DNA of 31,756 nucleotides from CAVRTJ01 sp964507185 (GCA_964507185.1 CAZDOY010000033.1:1-31756); one strand, 5' to 3'; counted from the stretch's first letter, positions 8,290 through 16,006 are shown. The notes: generated by a model from the letters alone, not told the origin. Numbers and translations are program-made.

Positions 8290-8318
8290 TTGTCAATTTT
8301 CGATCTCGCCCTTATAAT
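8290..8318 (+). promoter_or_regulatory. Near-consensus sigma-70 promoter for pal-cpoB
   Basis: TTGTCA (8290-8295) and TATAAT (8313-8318) are separated by exactly 17 bases, one mismatch from full consensus. The -10 element ends 21 bases before the pal start, implying a very short 5' leader. The surroundings are AT-rich compared with the rest of the window. It should drive strong constitutive expression. Confidence 0.85.
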
Positions 8319-8339
8319 TTCTCCTAAATGGAGGTGGCT

Positions 8340-8897
8340 ATGAGAGTGCACAAGCTGGGCAGGTTGGTGGTCTTTCTGGTGTCGGCAACGCTTATCCTGG
8401 GCCTTTTTGCCTCGTGCTCCAAAAAGGAGCCCGCGGAATCGACACCCATGGCTTCGAGCACTCCCGCGCCCTCAGTAGAAAAGCCCGGTCCCTGGACGCC
8501 CGAGAAGTCGACGCCATCGCTCGAGGTACAAAACAGCGCGGATGCGTTCAACAAGCAAGGCGTCCTGAAGAGTATCCACTTTGAAACGGACAAGTGGGAC
8601 ATCCTGCCCCCCGATCGCGCCGTTCTCAAGGAAAACGCCGCTTGGCTCCTGGCCCATCCGGCACTCGCGGTGATCGTCGAGGGAAACTGCGACGAGCGGA
8701 ACACCGAAGCCTACAACCTGGCGCTGGGTGAACGGCGCGCCAACGCCGCAAAGCAGTACCTCATCGGCCTGGGCGTGCCCGCCAGCCGCATCCAGACCGT
8801 CTCCTACGGCAAAAACCGTCCCGTCTGCGAAGAACACAACGAAGCCTGCTGGCAGCAGAACAGACGCGACGACTTCATCCTCCAGGAGCAGAAGTAG
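8340..8897 (+). CDS. pal: Peptidoglycan-associated lipoprotein Pal
   Basis: A 185-residue outer-membrane lipoprotein that binds peptidoglycan as part of the Tol-Pal system. The signal peptide ends at Cys26 in LFASC, an acceptable lipobox with Phe at -3. A Pro/Ser/Thr-rich linker follows. The C-terminal OmpA-like domain (about 80-182) contains FETDKW, EGNCDERN, LGERRA, VSYGKNRP and the terminal NRRDDF. The usual histidine/alanine of EGHCDERG is asparagine here, while the Asp and Arg expected to hold diaminopimelate are retained. ATG 8340 has GGAGGTGG five bases upstream and is preferred over ATG 8328. It is followed six bases later by cpoB/ybgF. Other tol genes (tolQRAB) are not in the window. 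The near-consensus promoter at 8290-8318 serves this gene. Confidence 0.93.
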   Translation: MRVHKLGRLVVFLVSATLILGLFASCSKKEPAESTPMASSTPAPSVEKPGPWTPEKSTPSLEVQNSADAFNKQGVLKSIHFETDKWDILPPDRAVLKENAAWLLAHPALAVIVEGNCDERNTEAYNLALGERRANAAKQYLIGLGVPASRIQTVSYGKNRPVCEEHNEACWQQNRRDDFILQEQK

Positions 8898-8903
8898 GCC
8901 CAG

Positions 8904-9716
8904 ATGAAAAGGACCGTTCTCATAGCCATTGCCGTTTTTGGGCTGGCGGCCGGGTCGGTATGCGCCGGCACCAGGGAGGACATAGCGCAGTTGAACCAGC
9001 AGGTTTCAACGCTCTCCCAGCGCGTGCAGATGGTGGAATCCCAGCTGACTGAAATCCAGAAAACCCTTTCTGGGCTGTCCGAAAAGCTCGACGCGGTGGC
9101 CCGTTCCTCCCAAACGGCGGACATGCGCGCCGATCTCGACCAGGTGAAAAGCCAGATCGAAGTCCTCGAAAGCGAGGTCAACGCCCTCAAAAACAAGAAC
9201 AGTGTCTTCACCGTTCCCACGGTTGCCTCTTCGCCTGCCGGGACCGCGGGCGCCGAAGCACCTCCCGCCGGTCAGCCGGAACAAAGGCCATCCACGACGG
9301 GCGCGCCGGAGGCCGGAGGCCCCGTGACGCCCCCCCCGGTTACTCAGGATCTCTACAAGCAGGCCTACAACGACTACCTGCAGGGCAAGTACGAGTTGGC
9401 GGCCGGGGAATTCAAGCAGTTCATGGAGGCCTTCCCGAAAGATCCGAGGGCCGGAAACAGCCAGTACTGGATCGGCGAGTGTTCGTACAGCCGAAAGGAC
9501 TACGCCGCCGCAAAGCAGGCCTTTCAGGCGGTTCTCGACGGCTACCCCGACAGCACGAAGGTTCTTGGTGCGCGACTGAAACTAGGATTGACCCAGCTCT
9601 CAGTGGACGAGACGGCACAGGGTATCGCGACACTCAAGGCGCTGATCGCCGCTTCCCCCAATTCGGACGAGGCGATGATTGCGCGAGACCGTCTCGCGAA
9701 ATTGCAGGCGCCCTGA
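8904..9716 (+). CDS. ybgF: Tol-Pal associated periplasmic protein CpoB/YbgF
   Basis: A 270-residue periplasmic protein of the CpoB/YbgF family, which links Tol-Pal function to cell-wall synthesis at the septum in E. coli. A signal peptide (1-21, cleavage after VCA) precedes an N-terminal coiled coil of about 75 residues rich in Gln, Leu and Glu (QLNQQVSTLSQRVQ). A Pro/Gly/Ala/Thr linker at about 105-145 leads to a C-terminal TPR domain. Its repeats begin at DLYKQAYNDYLQGKYELA, SQYWIGECSYSRKDYAAA and GARLKLGLTQLSV. This trimerising-coil-plus-TPR order is diagnostic. ATG 8904 has only a weak ribosome-binding site and lies six bases after pal, so translation is probably coupled. A strong intrinsic terminator follows 40 bases past the stop. 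Confidence 0.93.
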   Translation: MKRTVLIAIAVFGLAAGSVCAGTREDIAQLNQQVSTLSQRVQMVESQLTEIQKTLSGLSEKLDAVARSSQTADMRADLDQVKSQIEVLESEVNALKNKNSVFTVPTVASSPAGTAGAEAPPAGQPEQRPSTTGAPEAGGPVTPPPVTQDLYKQAYNDYLQGKYELAAGEFKQFMEAFPKDPRAGNSQYWIGECSYSRKDYAAAKQAFQAVLDGYPDSTKVLGARLKLGLTQLSVDETAQGIATLKALIAASPNSDEAMIARDRLAKLQAP

Positions 9717-9756
9717 GCGGCCGGATGCGTGGCTGGAGCACCGTAAGAGAATATGC

Positions 9757-9786
9757 AACGCCGCCGCTGAGGCGGCGTTTTCTTTC
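9757..9786 (+). terminator. Intrinsic terminator of pal-cpoB
   Basis: A perfect 9-bp stem (9757-9765 with 9771-9779, AACGCCGCC/GGCGGCGTT) with loop GCTGA is followed by TTTTCTTT. This is a textbook Rho-independent terminator closing the pal-cpoB unit. Confidence 0.92.
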
Positions 9787-9854
9787 CTGCGTCCCTGATG
9801 ATTAATCCTTTGGACCAGGGAAACGGTCTCCTTTGAGAGGCCGGCTGCAGGCTA

Positions 9855-9882
9855 CCCGGCCCCATTGTTTAATCGGGCCGGG
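9855..9882. repeat. 8-bp GC inverted repeat in the leader of the sigma-factor gene
   Basis: CCCGGCCC (9855-9862) and GGGCCGGG (9875-9882) flank a 12-base AT-rich loop, 54 bases before the TTG start of the ECF sigma gene. It could be an operator palindrome, an mRNA hairpin, or chance. No ECF-type -35/-10 pair was convincing in 9787-9935. Confidence 0.5.
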
Positions 9883-9935
9883 ATAGACGCATACGCCCTG
9901 GGACCCGCCTTTCCTGGCGACGGGAGGCCTTTCTG

Positions 9936-10484
9936 TTGAACCAACCGGAGACGCCCGACTCGACGCTCATGAAACGCATGGCAAAGGGCGACCGCCAGGC
10001 CTTCGCGCGGATCATCCACAGGCATCAGACGGCGGTTCTTTCCATCGCCTACCGCTACCTGGGCCGGCGGGAGGATGCGGAGGAGGCCGCCCAGGAAGTC
10101 TTCTTGCGCCTCTGGCGGGCCGCTGCGCGCTACCGCCCTGAAAAACCACTGCCGGCCTATCTCCGCACCCTGACGGTGAACTACTGCCTCGACTCGATCC
10201 GGAAACCCCGACTGGTCGCCCTTTCCGACGAGGAGAGTCGTGCCCGGGACCACACGGGCGCCGATGGGGCCCTGCAAGAGACCGAGTTGAACGAAGCGCT
10301 CGTCCGGGCGATGGCCGTGCTTCCCGCCACACAGCGCCTGGCCGTGGTCCTCTTTCATCTGGAAGGCCTCAGCATGAAGGAGACCGCGGACCTGATGGGC
10401 ACGTCTTCCAAGGCCGTGGAATCGCTTCTGACGAGGGCCCGCGCGTCCCTTCGGACAAACCTGGCCCCCATGCTGGGCCACTAA
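9936..10484 (+). CDS. ECF-type RNA polymerase sigma factor
   Basis: A 182-residue extracytoplasmic-function sigma factor. Region 2 spans about 20-65 (AFARIIHRHQTAVLSIAYRYLG, then EDAEEAAQEVFLRLWRAAARY) and region 4 about 125-173 (LPATQRLAVVLFHLEGLSMKETADLMGTS, then KAVESLLTRARASLR, a helix-turn-helix). There is no region 1 or 3, which is diagnostic of the ECF class. The start is TTG 9936, with GGGAGG eight bases upstream; the next in-frame ATG (codon 12) lacks such a site. The following gene encodes a zinc-type anti-sigma factor, so activity is presumably held in check until an envelope signal arrives. The likely regulon is its own downstream efflux cluster. I could not identify its autoregulated promoter by eye. 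Confidence 0.93.
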   Translation: MNQPETPDSTLMKRMAKGDRQAFARIIHRHQTAVLSIAYRYLGRREDAEEAAQEVFLRLWRAAARYRPEKPLPAYLRTLTVNYCLDSIRKPRLVALSDEESRARDHTGADGALQETELNEALVRAMAVLPATQRLAVVLFHLEGLSMKETADLMGTSSKAVESLLTRARASLRTNLAPMLGH

Positions 10485-10581
10485 GAGACTGAACCGGCGC
10501 CCTATTCGTACCGCCGGAGAGACGGCACGGGTACCGAAGGATTTCTCATCCGCCACCGTTATGCAGAATGTGGAGGTGCTC

Positions 10582-11034
10582 ATGAGGTGCACGAGAGCCA
10601 GCCAATTGATAGCGCGGGGCTGCGATAGGCGCGAAATGGAATCGGACGGCGCGCTTGCGGCACACGTGGCCGGATGTTCGGCCTGCGCACGAGAGTGGCG
10701 CCGACATCTGGCTCTTCTCGCGGCGCTCGATCGGTCTGCGGACCTCCCCGAATTTTCTGATCTGGCCCCCGCGGTCCTGGACCGGATACCATCGGGAACA
10801 CCTTTCTGGTGGATGGCCAAGCAGTGGACGGCGGCTGCGGCGCTCGCGTTCCTCATGCTCGCGACGGGCTACATGATCGGCGCGCGGTTTCTCGACCGCG
10901 CCCCCTCCCCCAACGCCATTTCGGATACCTATCAGCGAGCCTTCTCGGGGCTTTCTTCGGGTTCGGTGGAGAACGCGTACCTAGTCGGCGGAACCCTGCC
11001 CGCGCGCTACGCGCCAGAGGAGACACGGCCATGA
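10582..11034 (+). CDS. Membrane-anchored zinc-type anti-sigma factor
   Basis: A 150-residue single-pass protein. The cytoplasmic N-terminus holds a ZAS-type motif His28-x3-Cys32-x2-Cys35 (AAHVAGCSAC), with Cys14 possibly a further ligand. In ChrR/RsrA-like anti-sigma domains this motif binds zinc and wraps the sigma factor. One transmembrane helix lies at about 82-100 (WTAAAALAFLMLATGYMIGA), leaving roughly 45 residues in the periplasm as a potential sensor. ATG 10582 follows GGAGGT at five bases and is preferred over ATG 10561. It is separated from the sigma gene by 97 bases and overlaps the next gene by ATGA at 11031-11034, indicating translational coupling. The pairing with the sigma factor is inferred from adjacency and domain type. 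Confidence 0.85.
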   Translation: MRCTRASQLIARGCDRREMESDGALAAHVAGCSACAREWRRHLALLAALDRSADLPEFSDLAPAVLDRIPSGTPFWWMAKQWTAAAALAFLMLATGYMIGARFLDRAPSPNAISDTYQRAFSGLSSGSVENAYLVGGTLPARYAPEETRP

Positions 11035-11489
11035 TCAGGAGGCACGTCTGGAAACTGCTTCTGGTACTGTCGCTCTGCCTCAACGTCGGCTTCGTCACGG
11101 CCATGCTGCTCCCGAGCATCCGACACGAACTGCACAAACCGCTTCCCGACCAGTTGGGATTGAAGGAACCGGTCAAGAGCCAATTCGAAAACAACTTTTC
11201 AGCCTTCAAACACAAGGTCGGTCCCCTTTTCGAACAGCTCCGCACGGAGCGCATGAAGCTGCTGGATCTCCTCGCGTCGCCGAATCCGTCTCCCGGATCG
11301 ATCCAGGCTCAGGAAAAAGCGATTCAAACGGTGACGGCACAAATACAGGATGCGACGGTGAGGCATTTTCTGAACCAGAAGCACCTGCTCACGCCCGAAC
11401 AGCAGAAACAGTTCTTCGATCACCTCGGCCGCTGGCTGGGGAAAGACAAACACACCCGAAGAAACCCATTCAAGGAGAAGCATTCGTGA
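11031..11489 (+). CDS. Membrane-anchored periplasmic Spy/CpxP/CnrX-like protein
   Basis: A 152-residue protein with an N-terminal uncleaved-looking hydrophobic anchor (about 8-27) and an all-helical periplasmic part. The segment LLTPEQQKQFFDHLGRWL (about 119-136) resembles the LTxxQ motif region of Spy/CpxP/ZraP periplasmic stress proteins and metal sensors such as CnrX. The helices at 45-82 and 92-117 fit the antiparallel hook of that fold. His32, His35, His112 and His118 are candidate metal ligands, but no ligand set can be assigned. It overlaps the anti-sigma gene by four bases and the TolC gene by GTGA, and has its own GAGGAGA site. Its place between an anti-sigma factor and an efflux system suggests it senses the envelope signal, as CnrX does for CnrYH. 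Similarity is by pattern only. Confidence 0.75.
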   Translation: MIRRHVWKLLLVLSLCLNVGFVTAMLLPSIRHELHKPLPDQLGLKEPVKSQFENNFSAFKHKVGPLFEQLRTERMKLLDLLASPNPSPGSIQAQEKAIQTVTAQIQDATVRHFLNQKHLLTPEQQKQFFDHLGRWLGKDKHTRRNPFKEKHS

Positions 11490-12910
11490 TCTCCAATCCT
11501 TATAAGCACCGGACCGTGAGAAGCCTCGTAGCCCTGCTCTGCCTTCTGCCGTTCGGCCTGGCGGCCGCCGGTCCGCCCGAGGCTTCCAACCACCCTCTTT
11601 CACTCCAGGAATGCCTGAAAATCGCCGTGGAGAACAACCCGAACGCGGCGGCTTTTCTGCACGCCGGACGCGCCGCCATGGCACGGGTCGGCTCCAGTCG
11701 ATCCGCCTACTGGCCGACCCTGTCCCTGAGCGGAGACCTCTCCAAGTCCTACGCCGAGCAGAGCGCCGGACCTTCGGGCCGCTCGGCGGCGTCGAGCGCG
11801 TACACGAGTTCCAGCGCCGCCCTGAAGGGCCAGTACACCCTGCTGGATTCCGGCGAACGCAAGGCGACGGTCTCCGCATCACGCGCCTCCTATCTCTCGG
11901 CGGACGCCACGTTCAAGGCGAACGTCCAGGACCTGGCCCTCGCCGTGGAGTCGGCTTATTACGCCCTTGAAGGAGACCAGTGGAGACTCGAGGTTGCACG
12001 AGAGACAAAAAAGCAGACCCTGTTTCATCTGGATATGTCCAAAGCCCAACAGAAGGTCGGCCTTGTCCCCTATTCGGACGTCCTCCAGGCGGCCACGGCG
12101 GACGCCAACGCCGGTTTGGGCGTGATCCAATCCAAAAGTGCGGTGACCTCCGACCGGGCAGCCCTCGCAGTTCTCATGGGTTTCCCGGCGGACACCGGCC
12201 TGCAGATAGAGGAGATCCCGTCGGATTCTCCGCTCCCGACCCTTCCCGACTGGGAGACGGGGCGGGACCGCGCCCTCAAGCTGTTGCCGGAGGTCCAGGC
12301 GGCCTTTCAGAACACCCAGGCCCTGACTTTCTCCCTCAAGGCCGCCGAGGCCGCCTATCGTCCCACGATAACTGCAGACGGCGCGTACGGCCGGCAGGAT
12401 GCCGGAAGCTGGCCGAACCTCGAAACCTGGAGCGTCGGCCTCACGTTGCATGTCCCGCTCTTTACGGGCTACGCCAAAACCTACCAGGTCATCGAGGCAC
12501 GCGAAGCCCTGTCCGGATCCGAAATGGATCTCAAGAGCACGAAACTCAGCTCAGAGAAAAGAGCCTACGACGCCAGGACGCAGTTCGCCACCGCGCTTCA
12601 GTCCGTCGTGGCGGCGAAGGCGCTGGTGGAGAGTGCCCAGGAAAACTCCGACGTTGCGGAAGGCAGGTACAAGCAGGGCCTGGGATCGATGCTGGACGTA
12701 GTGGACGCTACCACGACCCTTCAGAACGCCAGGCTACAGCTCATTTCCGCCAGGCTGTCCCTGTTGACCGCACAGGCCGGTTGGGATCGCGCCACCGGCA
12801 AGGACCTTCTGAACGGTCTGAGCCTTCAGTCAACGGCATCCATATCCAATAAACCCGGCGCAGAGGAAGGTCGCGTGCCGGCCCCCCTCAATGGAGAAAG
12901 CGAACCATGA
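11486..12910 (+). CDS. TolC-family outer-membrane efflux channel
   Basis: A 474-residue outer-membrane efflux protein. A signal peptide (about 1-27, LVALLCLLPFGLAAAG) is followed by two OEP repeats, the first beginning with SLQECLKIAVENNPNAAAF and the second near GRDRALKLLPEVQAAFQNTQAL. Long Ala/Gln-rich alpha-helices alternate with beta-strand segments such as TWSVGLTLHVPLFTGYAK. RYKQGLGSMLDVVDATTTLQNARL is the typical C-terminal signature. The length fits the family. The start is GTG 11486, overlapping the previous stop as GTGA, with AGGAGA about eight bases upstream. The stop overlaps the adaptor gene start (ATGA at 12907-12910). It should form the trimeric duct for the pump encoded immediately downstream. 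A tail of about 35 residues is low-complexity and probably periplasmic. Confidence 0.95.
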   Translation: MISNPYKHRTVRSLVALLCLLPFGLAAAGPPEASNHPLSLQECLKIAVENNPNAAAFLHAGRAAMARVGSSRSAYWPTLSLSGDLSKSYAEQSAGPSGRSAASSAYTSSSAALKGQYTLLDSGERKATVSASRASYLSADATFKANVQDLALAVESAYYALEGDQWRLEVARETKKQTLFHLDMSKAQQKVGLVPYSDVLQAATADANAGLGVIQSKSAVTSDRAALAVLMGFPADTGLQIEEIPSDSPLPTLPDWETGRDRALKLLPEVQAAFQNTQALTFSLKAAEAAYRPTITADGAYGRQDAGSWPNLETWSVGLTLHVPLFTGYAKTYQVIEAREALSGSEMDLKSTKLSSEKRAYDARTQFATALQSVVAAKALVESAQENSDVAEGRYKQGLGSMLDVVDATTTLQNARLQLISARLSLLTAQAGWDRATGKDLLNGLSLQSTASISNKPGAEEGRVPAPLNGESEP

Positions 12911-13983
12911 ATCGTTCGATCAAGAGACTCGCGGTCCTCGGCACCGCCATCACCGCAATCGCCCTCTTGGCCGCCTGTAAACAAAGCGGCCCCAAGAACG
13001 GCCCGGGTACGCTCGTACCGGTGAAGGAAATGAACCTTCCTGCCCAGGTGATCGCCACGGGCACGGTAACGCCTCGCGTGGGTGCGGAAGTGCCCGTAGG
13101 GCCACGTGTTTCAGGTACGCTGAAGAAGCTCTACGTCAAAATCGGCGACAGGGTGAAGAAGGGGCAGATCCTGGGCGAACTCGAAGAAAAGGACCTGCAG
13201 GCCAACGTCAACAGGGCCTCCGCCACCCTCGCCTCAGCAAAGGCTTCCGCGGCCTACGCCAAGGCGAATTACAAACGGCTGGCGGCCCTTCTTCCGAAGG
13301 GCTACGTCTCTGAAGACGCCGTGGACCTTGCCCGCCAAAACAGCCAATCCACGGAGGCCAACGTAAAAAACGCCGAGGCGGCACTGGATTACGCCAATAT
13401 CCAGCTCTCCTATGGAACCGTCAGGGCACCCATAGCCGGCATCGTGGAGTCCGTCGCCACCCAGGAAGGATCCACCGTGGCCGCGACCTTCAACGCGCCG
13501 ACCTTTGTGACGATCATCGACCTCTCCCGCCTGGAGGTGGACGCCTACGTGGACGAGGTGGACATCGGCGGGGTGAAGGTGGGCCAGAAGGCTACCTTCG
13601 CGGTGGACGCCTACCCGAACAAGGTTTTCAACGGCGTGGTGGAAGCCATCCATCCCCAGGCCGTGATCCAGAACAACGTGGTCAACTACGACGTCATCAT
13701 CGGCATCTCGGATCCATTCGAAGGCATTCTGAGGCCCACCATGACGGCGAACGTTACCATAACCTTGAACACCCTCCGGGGCGCTATGGCCATTCCCCTC
13801 AGAGCCGTCAAGCACAGCCAGGGCAAGACCTTCGTCTTGGTTCCCGGCGACAAGGGGCCTGCCCAGCGCCCCGTGACACTCGGCCGGGAATCCGGTGAGT
13901 TCGTGCAAGTCAAGGCCGGTCTCTCCAAGGGCGACAAGGTTTACGTGCCCGGCAACGGGCGGAGCAACGAAAACGGAATGTGA
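12907..13983 (+). CDS. HlyD/MacA-type periplasmic adaptor lipoprotein
   Basis: A 358-residue membrane-fusion protein that should bridge the inner-membrane ABC transporter and the TolC channel. The signal ends at a good lipobox, LAAC with Cys24, so it is probably an inner-membrane lipoprotein. A barrel-sandwich (lipoyl) half-motif (GPRVSGTLKKLYVKIGDRVKKG, about 67-88) precedes an alpha-helical hairpin of about 80 residues (AKASAAYAKANYKRLAALL and onward). The second lipoyl half (GTVRAPIAGIVESVATQEGSTV), a beta-barrel and a membrane-proximal domain (RAVKHSQGKTFVLV) follow. This order matches MacA-like adaptors serving ABC pumps and also RND adaptors; the downstream ATPase and permeases favour MacA. 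ATGA overlap with the channel gene indicates coupling. Confidence 0.93.
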   Translation: MNRSIKRLAVLGTAITAIALLAACKQSGPKNGPGTLVPVKEMNLPAQVIATGTVTPRVGAEVPVGPRVSGTLKKLYVKIGDRVKKGQILGELEEKDLQANVNRASATLASAKASAAYAKANYKRLAALLPKGYVSEDAVDLARQNSQSTEANVKNAEAALDYANIQLSYGTVRAPIAGIVESVATQEGSTVAATFNAPTFVTIIDLSRLEVDAYVDEVDIGGVKVGQKATFAVDAYPNKVFNGVVEAIHPQAVIQNNVVNYDVIIGISDPFEGILRPTMTANVTITLNTLRGAMAIPLRAVKHSQGKTFVLVPGDKGPAQRPVTLGRESGEFVQVKAGLSKGDKVYVPGNGRSNENGM

Positions 13984-13985
13984 CC

Positions 13986-14003
13986 CCCGAATCTGGATTC
14001 GGG
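13986..14003. repeat. Intra-operon 8-bp inverted repeat between adaptor and ATPase genes
   Basis: CCCGAATC and GATTCGGG are perfect inverted copies separated by two bases, starting two bases after the adaptor stop. As RNA this forms a 7-8 bp hairpin just upstream of the ATPase ribosome-binding site. No T-run follows, so it is more likely an mRNA stabiliser, partial attenuator or protein-binding palindrome than a terminator. Confidence 0.7.
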
Positions 14004-14019
14004 ATTTCGGAGTACATTC

Positions 14020-14700
14020 ATGATTGAGATGCAGGACATACAGAAAACCTACCACACGAGCGGCCTGGATACGCCCGTACTCCACGACGTTTCCCTCAGC
14101 ATCGACGAAGGGGAGTTCGTGGCCCTGATGGGGCCCTCGGGCACCGGCAAGAGTACCCTCATGAACATCTTCGGGCTTCTGGACCGGCCCTCGGCCGGAA
14201 GCTACAAACTGGCCGGGCAGGACCTCACGGCGTTGGACGACCGGGGCCTCAGCGTGATCCGCAACCGGCGCATCGGCTTCGTCTTCCAGCTCTTTCACCT
14301 CCTGCCCAGGATCAGCGTCCTCCAGAACGTGCTTTTGCCGTTTCTCTACACCACCCCCTACCCGCCGGACGCCAGAAACCGCGCGGCGGATCTTCTCAGA
14401 ATGGTGGGGCTGGAAGACCGCATGGACTTCAAGCCCAACGCCCTGTCGGGAGGACAGCAGCAGCGCGTCGCCATCGCGCGGGCGCTGGTCAACGAACCGG
14501 CCATCCTGCTGGCGGACGAGCCGACGGGCAACCTCGATTCCACGGCCACGCAGGAGATCCTCGACATCTTCTCAAAGCTCCATAAGCAGGGGCGAACGAT
14601 CGTGATGGTCACGCACGAGCCTGACGTGGCGGCCCGCGCGTCCAGGGTCATCACCCTGAAGGACGGGCGGATCGATACCGACGAGAGGAGGCCCCAGTGA
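14020..14700 (+). CDS. ABC transporter ATP-binding protein (MacB/LolD type)
   Basis: A 226-residue stand-alone nucleotide-binding subunit. Walker A GPSGTGKST lies at 38-46, Q-loop Gln90, signature LSGGQQQR at 142-149, Walker B ILLADEP at 162-168 with catalytic Glu167, and H-loop His199. The compact size and sequence (FGLLDRPSAGSY, HLLPRISVLQNV) are those of the LolD/MacB subfamily, which works with permeases bearing large periplasmic domains. It presumably powers a mechanotransmission pump with the two permeases downstream rather than a classical translocation channel. GGAG lies eight bases before ATG 14020. The 36-base gap from the adaptor gene contains a hairpin. The stop overlaps the start of a 30-codon ORF by one base (TGATG). 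Confidence 0.95.
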   Translation: MIEMQDIQKTYHTSGLDTPVLHDVSLSIDEGEFVALMGPSGTGKSTLMNIFGLLDRPSAGSYKLAGQDLTALDDRGLSVIRNRRIGFVFQLFHLLPRISVLQNVLLPFLYTTPYPPDARNRAADLLRMVGLEDRMDFKPNALSGGQQQRVAIARALVNEPAILLADEPTGNLDSTATQEILDIFSKLHKQGRTIVMVTHEPDVAARASRVITLKDGRIDTDERRPQ

Positions 14701-14792
14701 TGAGCAGCAAGCGCGGATTGCCTGTCGGCAGGATTTCCCGGGCGGTACGGTGCGGAGCCGGATGCGGCGCCGGTCAAGGATTTCGGCCATGA
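14700..14792 (+). CDS. Possible 30-codon coupling ORF between ATPase and permease
   Basis: ATG 14700 shares a base with the ATPase stop (TGATG) and has GGAGG eight bases upstream, the best ribosome-binding site in the neighbourhood. The reading frame runs 30 codons and its TGA overlaps the permease start as ATGA at 14789-14792. The peptide begins MSSKRGLPVGRISR, is basic and glycine-rich with two cysteines, and matches nothing I know. Its most likely role is to carry ribosomes from the ATPase cistron to the permease start. It could also be a leader peptide or the trace of a frameshift in the permease N-terminus. Confidence 0.45.
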   Translation: MSSKRGLPVGRISRAVRCGAGCGAGQGFRP

Positions 14793-16006
14793 GGATCGGC
14801 AGACTTTCACGACACGCTGCGGGCGCGCTGTGGAGCCAGAAGGGCAAGGCCTTTCTCATGATGATCGGAACGGCCGTAGGCATCATGCTCCTCACGGCCG
14901 TCGTGGGCCTCAGCAACGGTGTACAGAACCGCGTCAACCAGATCATGTCCTTTTTCGGTCCCCGCTCGATCATGGTCTTCTCGGGCGGCGGCCGGTTGCG
15001 CGGCTCCGGCGGACGGGCCGCCTCCATGGCCACGCTCAAGCTCCAGGACGTCCAGGCCATCAAGGACCGGCTTTCGGACCAGGCGATCATTGCGGCGGGC
15101 ATCTTTTCCGGGGACGTGGACGTGAAGGCGGGCGCCGTGGGCACCCAGACGAACGTCGTGTCGGCAACGCCCAGCTATTCCGAAGCATTCGACTGGTACG
15201 TGCAGACGGGGAGCCCCATCGACTCGGACGACGAGCGGGCCATGACGCGCGTCTGCGTGCTCGGGGCGACGACGGCCGAAAATCTCTACGGTGACGAGGA
15301 CCCCGTGGGCAAGATGCTGTTCATCAACCGCGTGGCGTTCCGTGTGAAGGGCGTCCTGTCCCGGAGGGGATCCAATGCGCGCGGGTTCGACATGGACGAC
15401 CGCGTGTGGATCCCCCTGTCCACCGGCATGAACCGCCTCTTTCATGTGGATTACATCCGCTTCATCCGCATGAACGTTCGCCCCGGCTATTCCCCCGCCG
15501 TGGTGGCCGGACGCGTGACGGACATCCTGCGGCGCCAGCACCACATCCAGGAAAAGCAGGAAAACGACTTCCGCCTGATTACGGCTGACTTCATCGCCAA
15601 GCGGATCCACGATATGGCCCGGACGACGGAACTCGTGGGCGCGGCGCTGGCCATCGTGGCCCTGATCGTGGGCGGCGTCGTCCTGATGAACATCCTGCTG
15701 CTCTCCCTTTCCGAAAGAGTTCCGGAAATCGGCCTCAAACGGGCGCTGGGGGCAAGCCAGAGGGACATCTTCACGGAGTTCCTGGCCGAGGCCATCATCG
15801 TCAGCCTGTGCGGCATGGCGCTGGGGATCTGCCTGGGCCTCATTCCCGTGTGGCTCGTTCCGAAGTACATGCCCAGAACCCCCATGGCCGTCACGTGGAA
15901 GACCTTCGCCTACGCAGCCGCTTTCGCCACGGGCGTAGGACTCTTCTTCGGGGTTCAGCCGGCCCGGAGAGCCGCGAAACTGGACCCCGTCGAGGCCTTG
16001 CAATGA
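14789..16006 (+). CDS. MacB-type ABC transporter permease (first subunit)
   Basis: A 405-residue inner-membrane protein with MacB/FtsX topology. One N-terminal helix (about 20-41, KAFLMMIGTAVGIMLLTAVVGL) precedes a large periplasmic MacB_PCD domain (about 45-275). Three C-terminal helices follow, starting at LVGAALAIVALIVGGVVLMNILLL. The cytoplasmic loop SERVPEIGLKRALGASQRDI is the coupling-helix signature of FtsX-like permeases and contacts the ATPase. The C-terminus ARRAAKLDPVEALQ is typical. I chose ATG 14789 (AAGGA about nine bases upstream); GTG 14750 and ATG 14762 are in frame but add an Arg-rich stretch. Its stop overlaps the next permease start (ATGA, 16003-16006). No ATPase domain is fused, unlike E. 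coli MacB. Confidence 0.93.
   Translation: MRIGRLSRHAAGALWSQKGKAFLMMIGTAVGIMLLTAVVGLSNGVQNRVNQIMSFFGPRSIMVFSGGGRLRGSGGRAASMATLKLQDVQAIKDRLSDQAIIAAGIFSGDVDVKAGAVGTQTNVVSATPSYSEAFDWYVQTGSPIDSDDERAMTRVCVLGATTAENLYGDEDPVGKMLFINRVAFRVKGVLSRRGSNARGFDMDDRVWIPLSTGMNRLFHVDYIRFIRMNVRPGYSPAVVAGRVTDILRRQHHIQEKQENDFRLITADFIAKRIHDMARTTELVGAALAIVALIVGGVVLMNILLLSLSERVPEIGLKRALGASQRDIFTEFLAEAIIVSLCGMALGICLGLIPVWLVPKYMPRTPMAVTWKTFAYAAAFATGVGLFFGVQPARRAAKLDPVEALQ

Noticed and set aside
15808..16002. Upstream in-frame extension of the second permease
   Set aside because: It overlaps the first permease in another frame and is Arg/His/Pro-rich; the ATG at 16003 in an ATGA overlap fits the family N-terminus.
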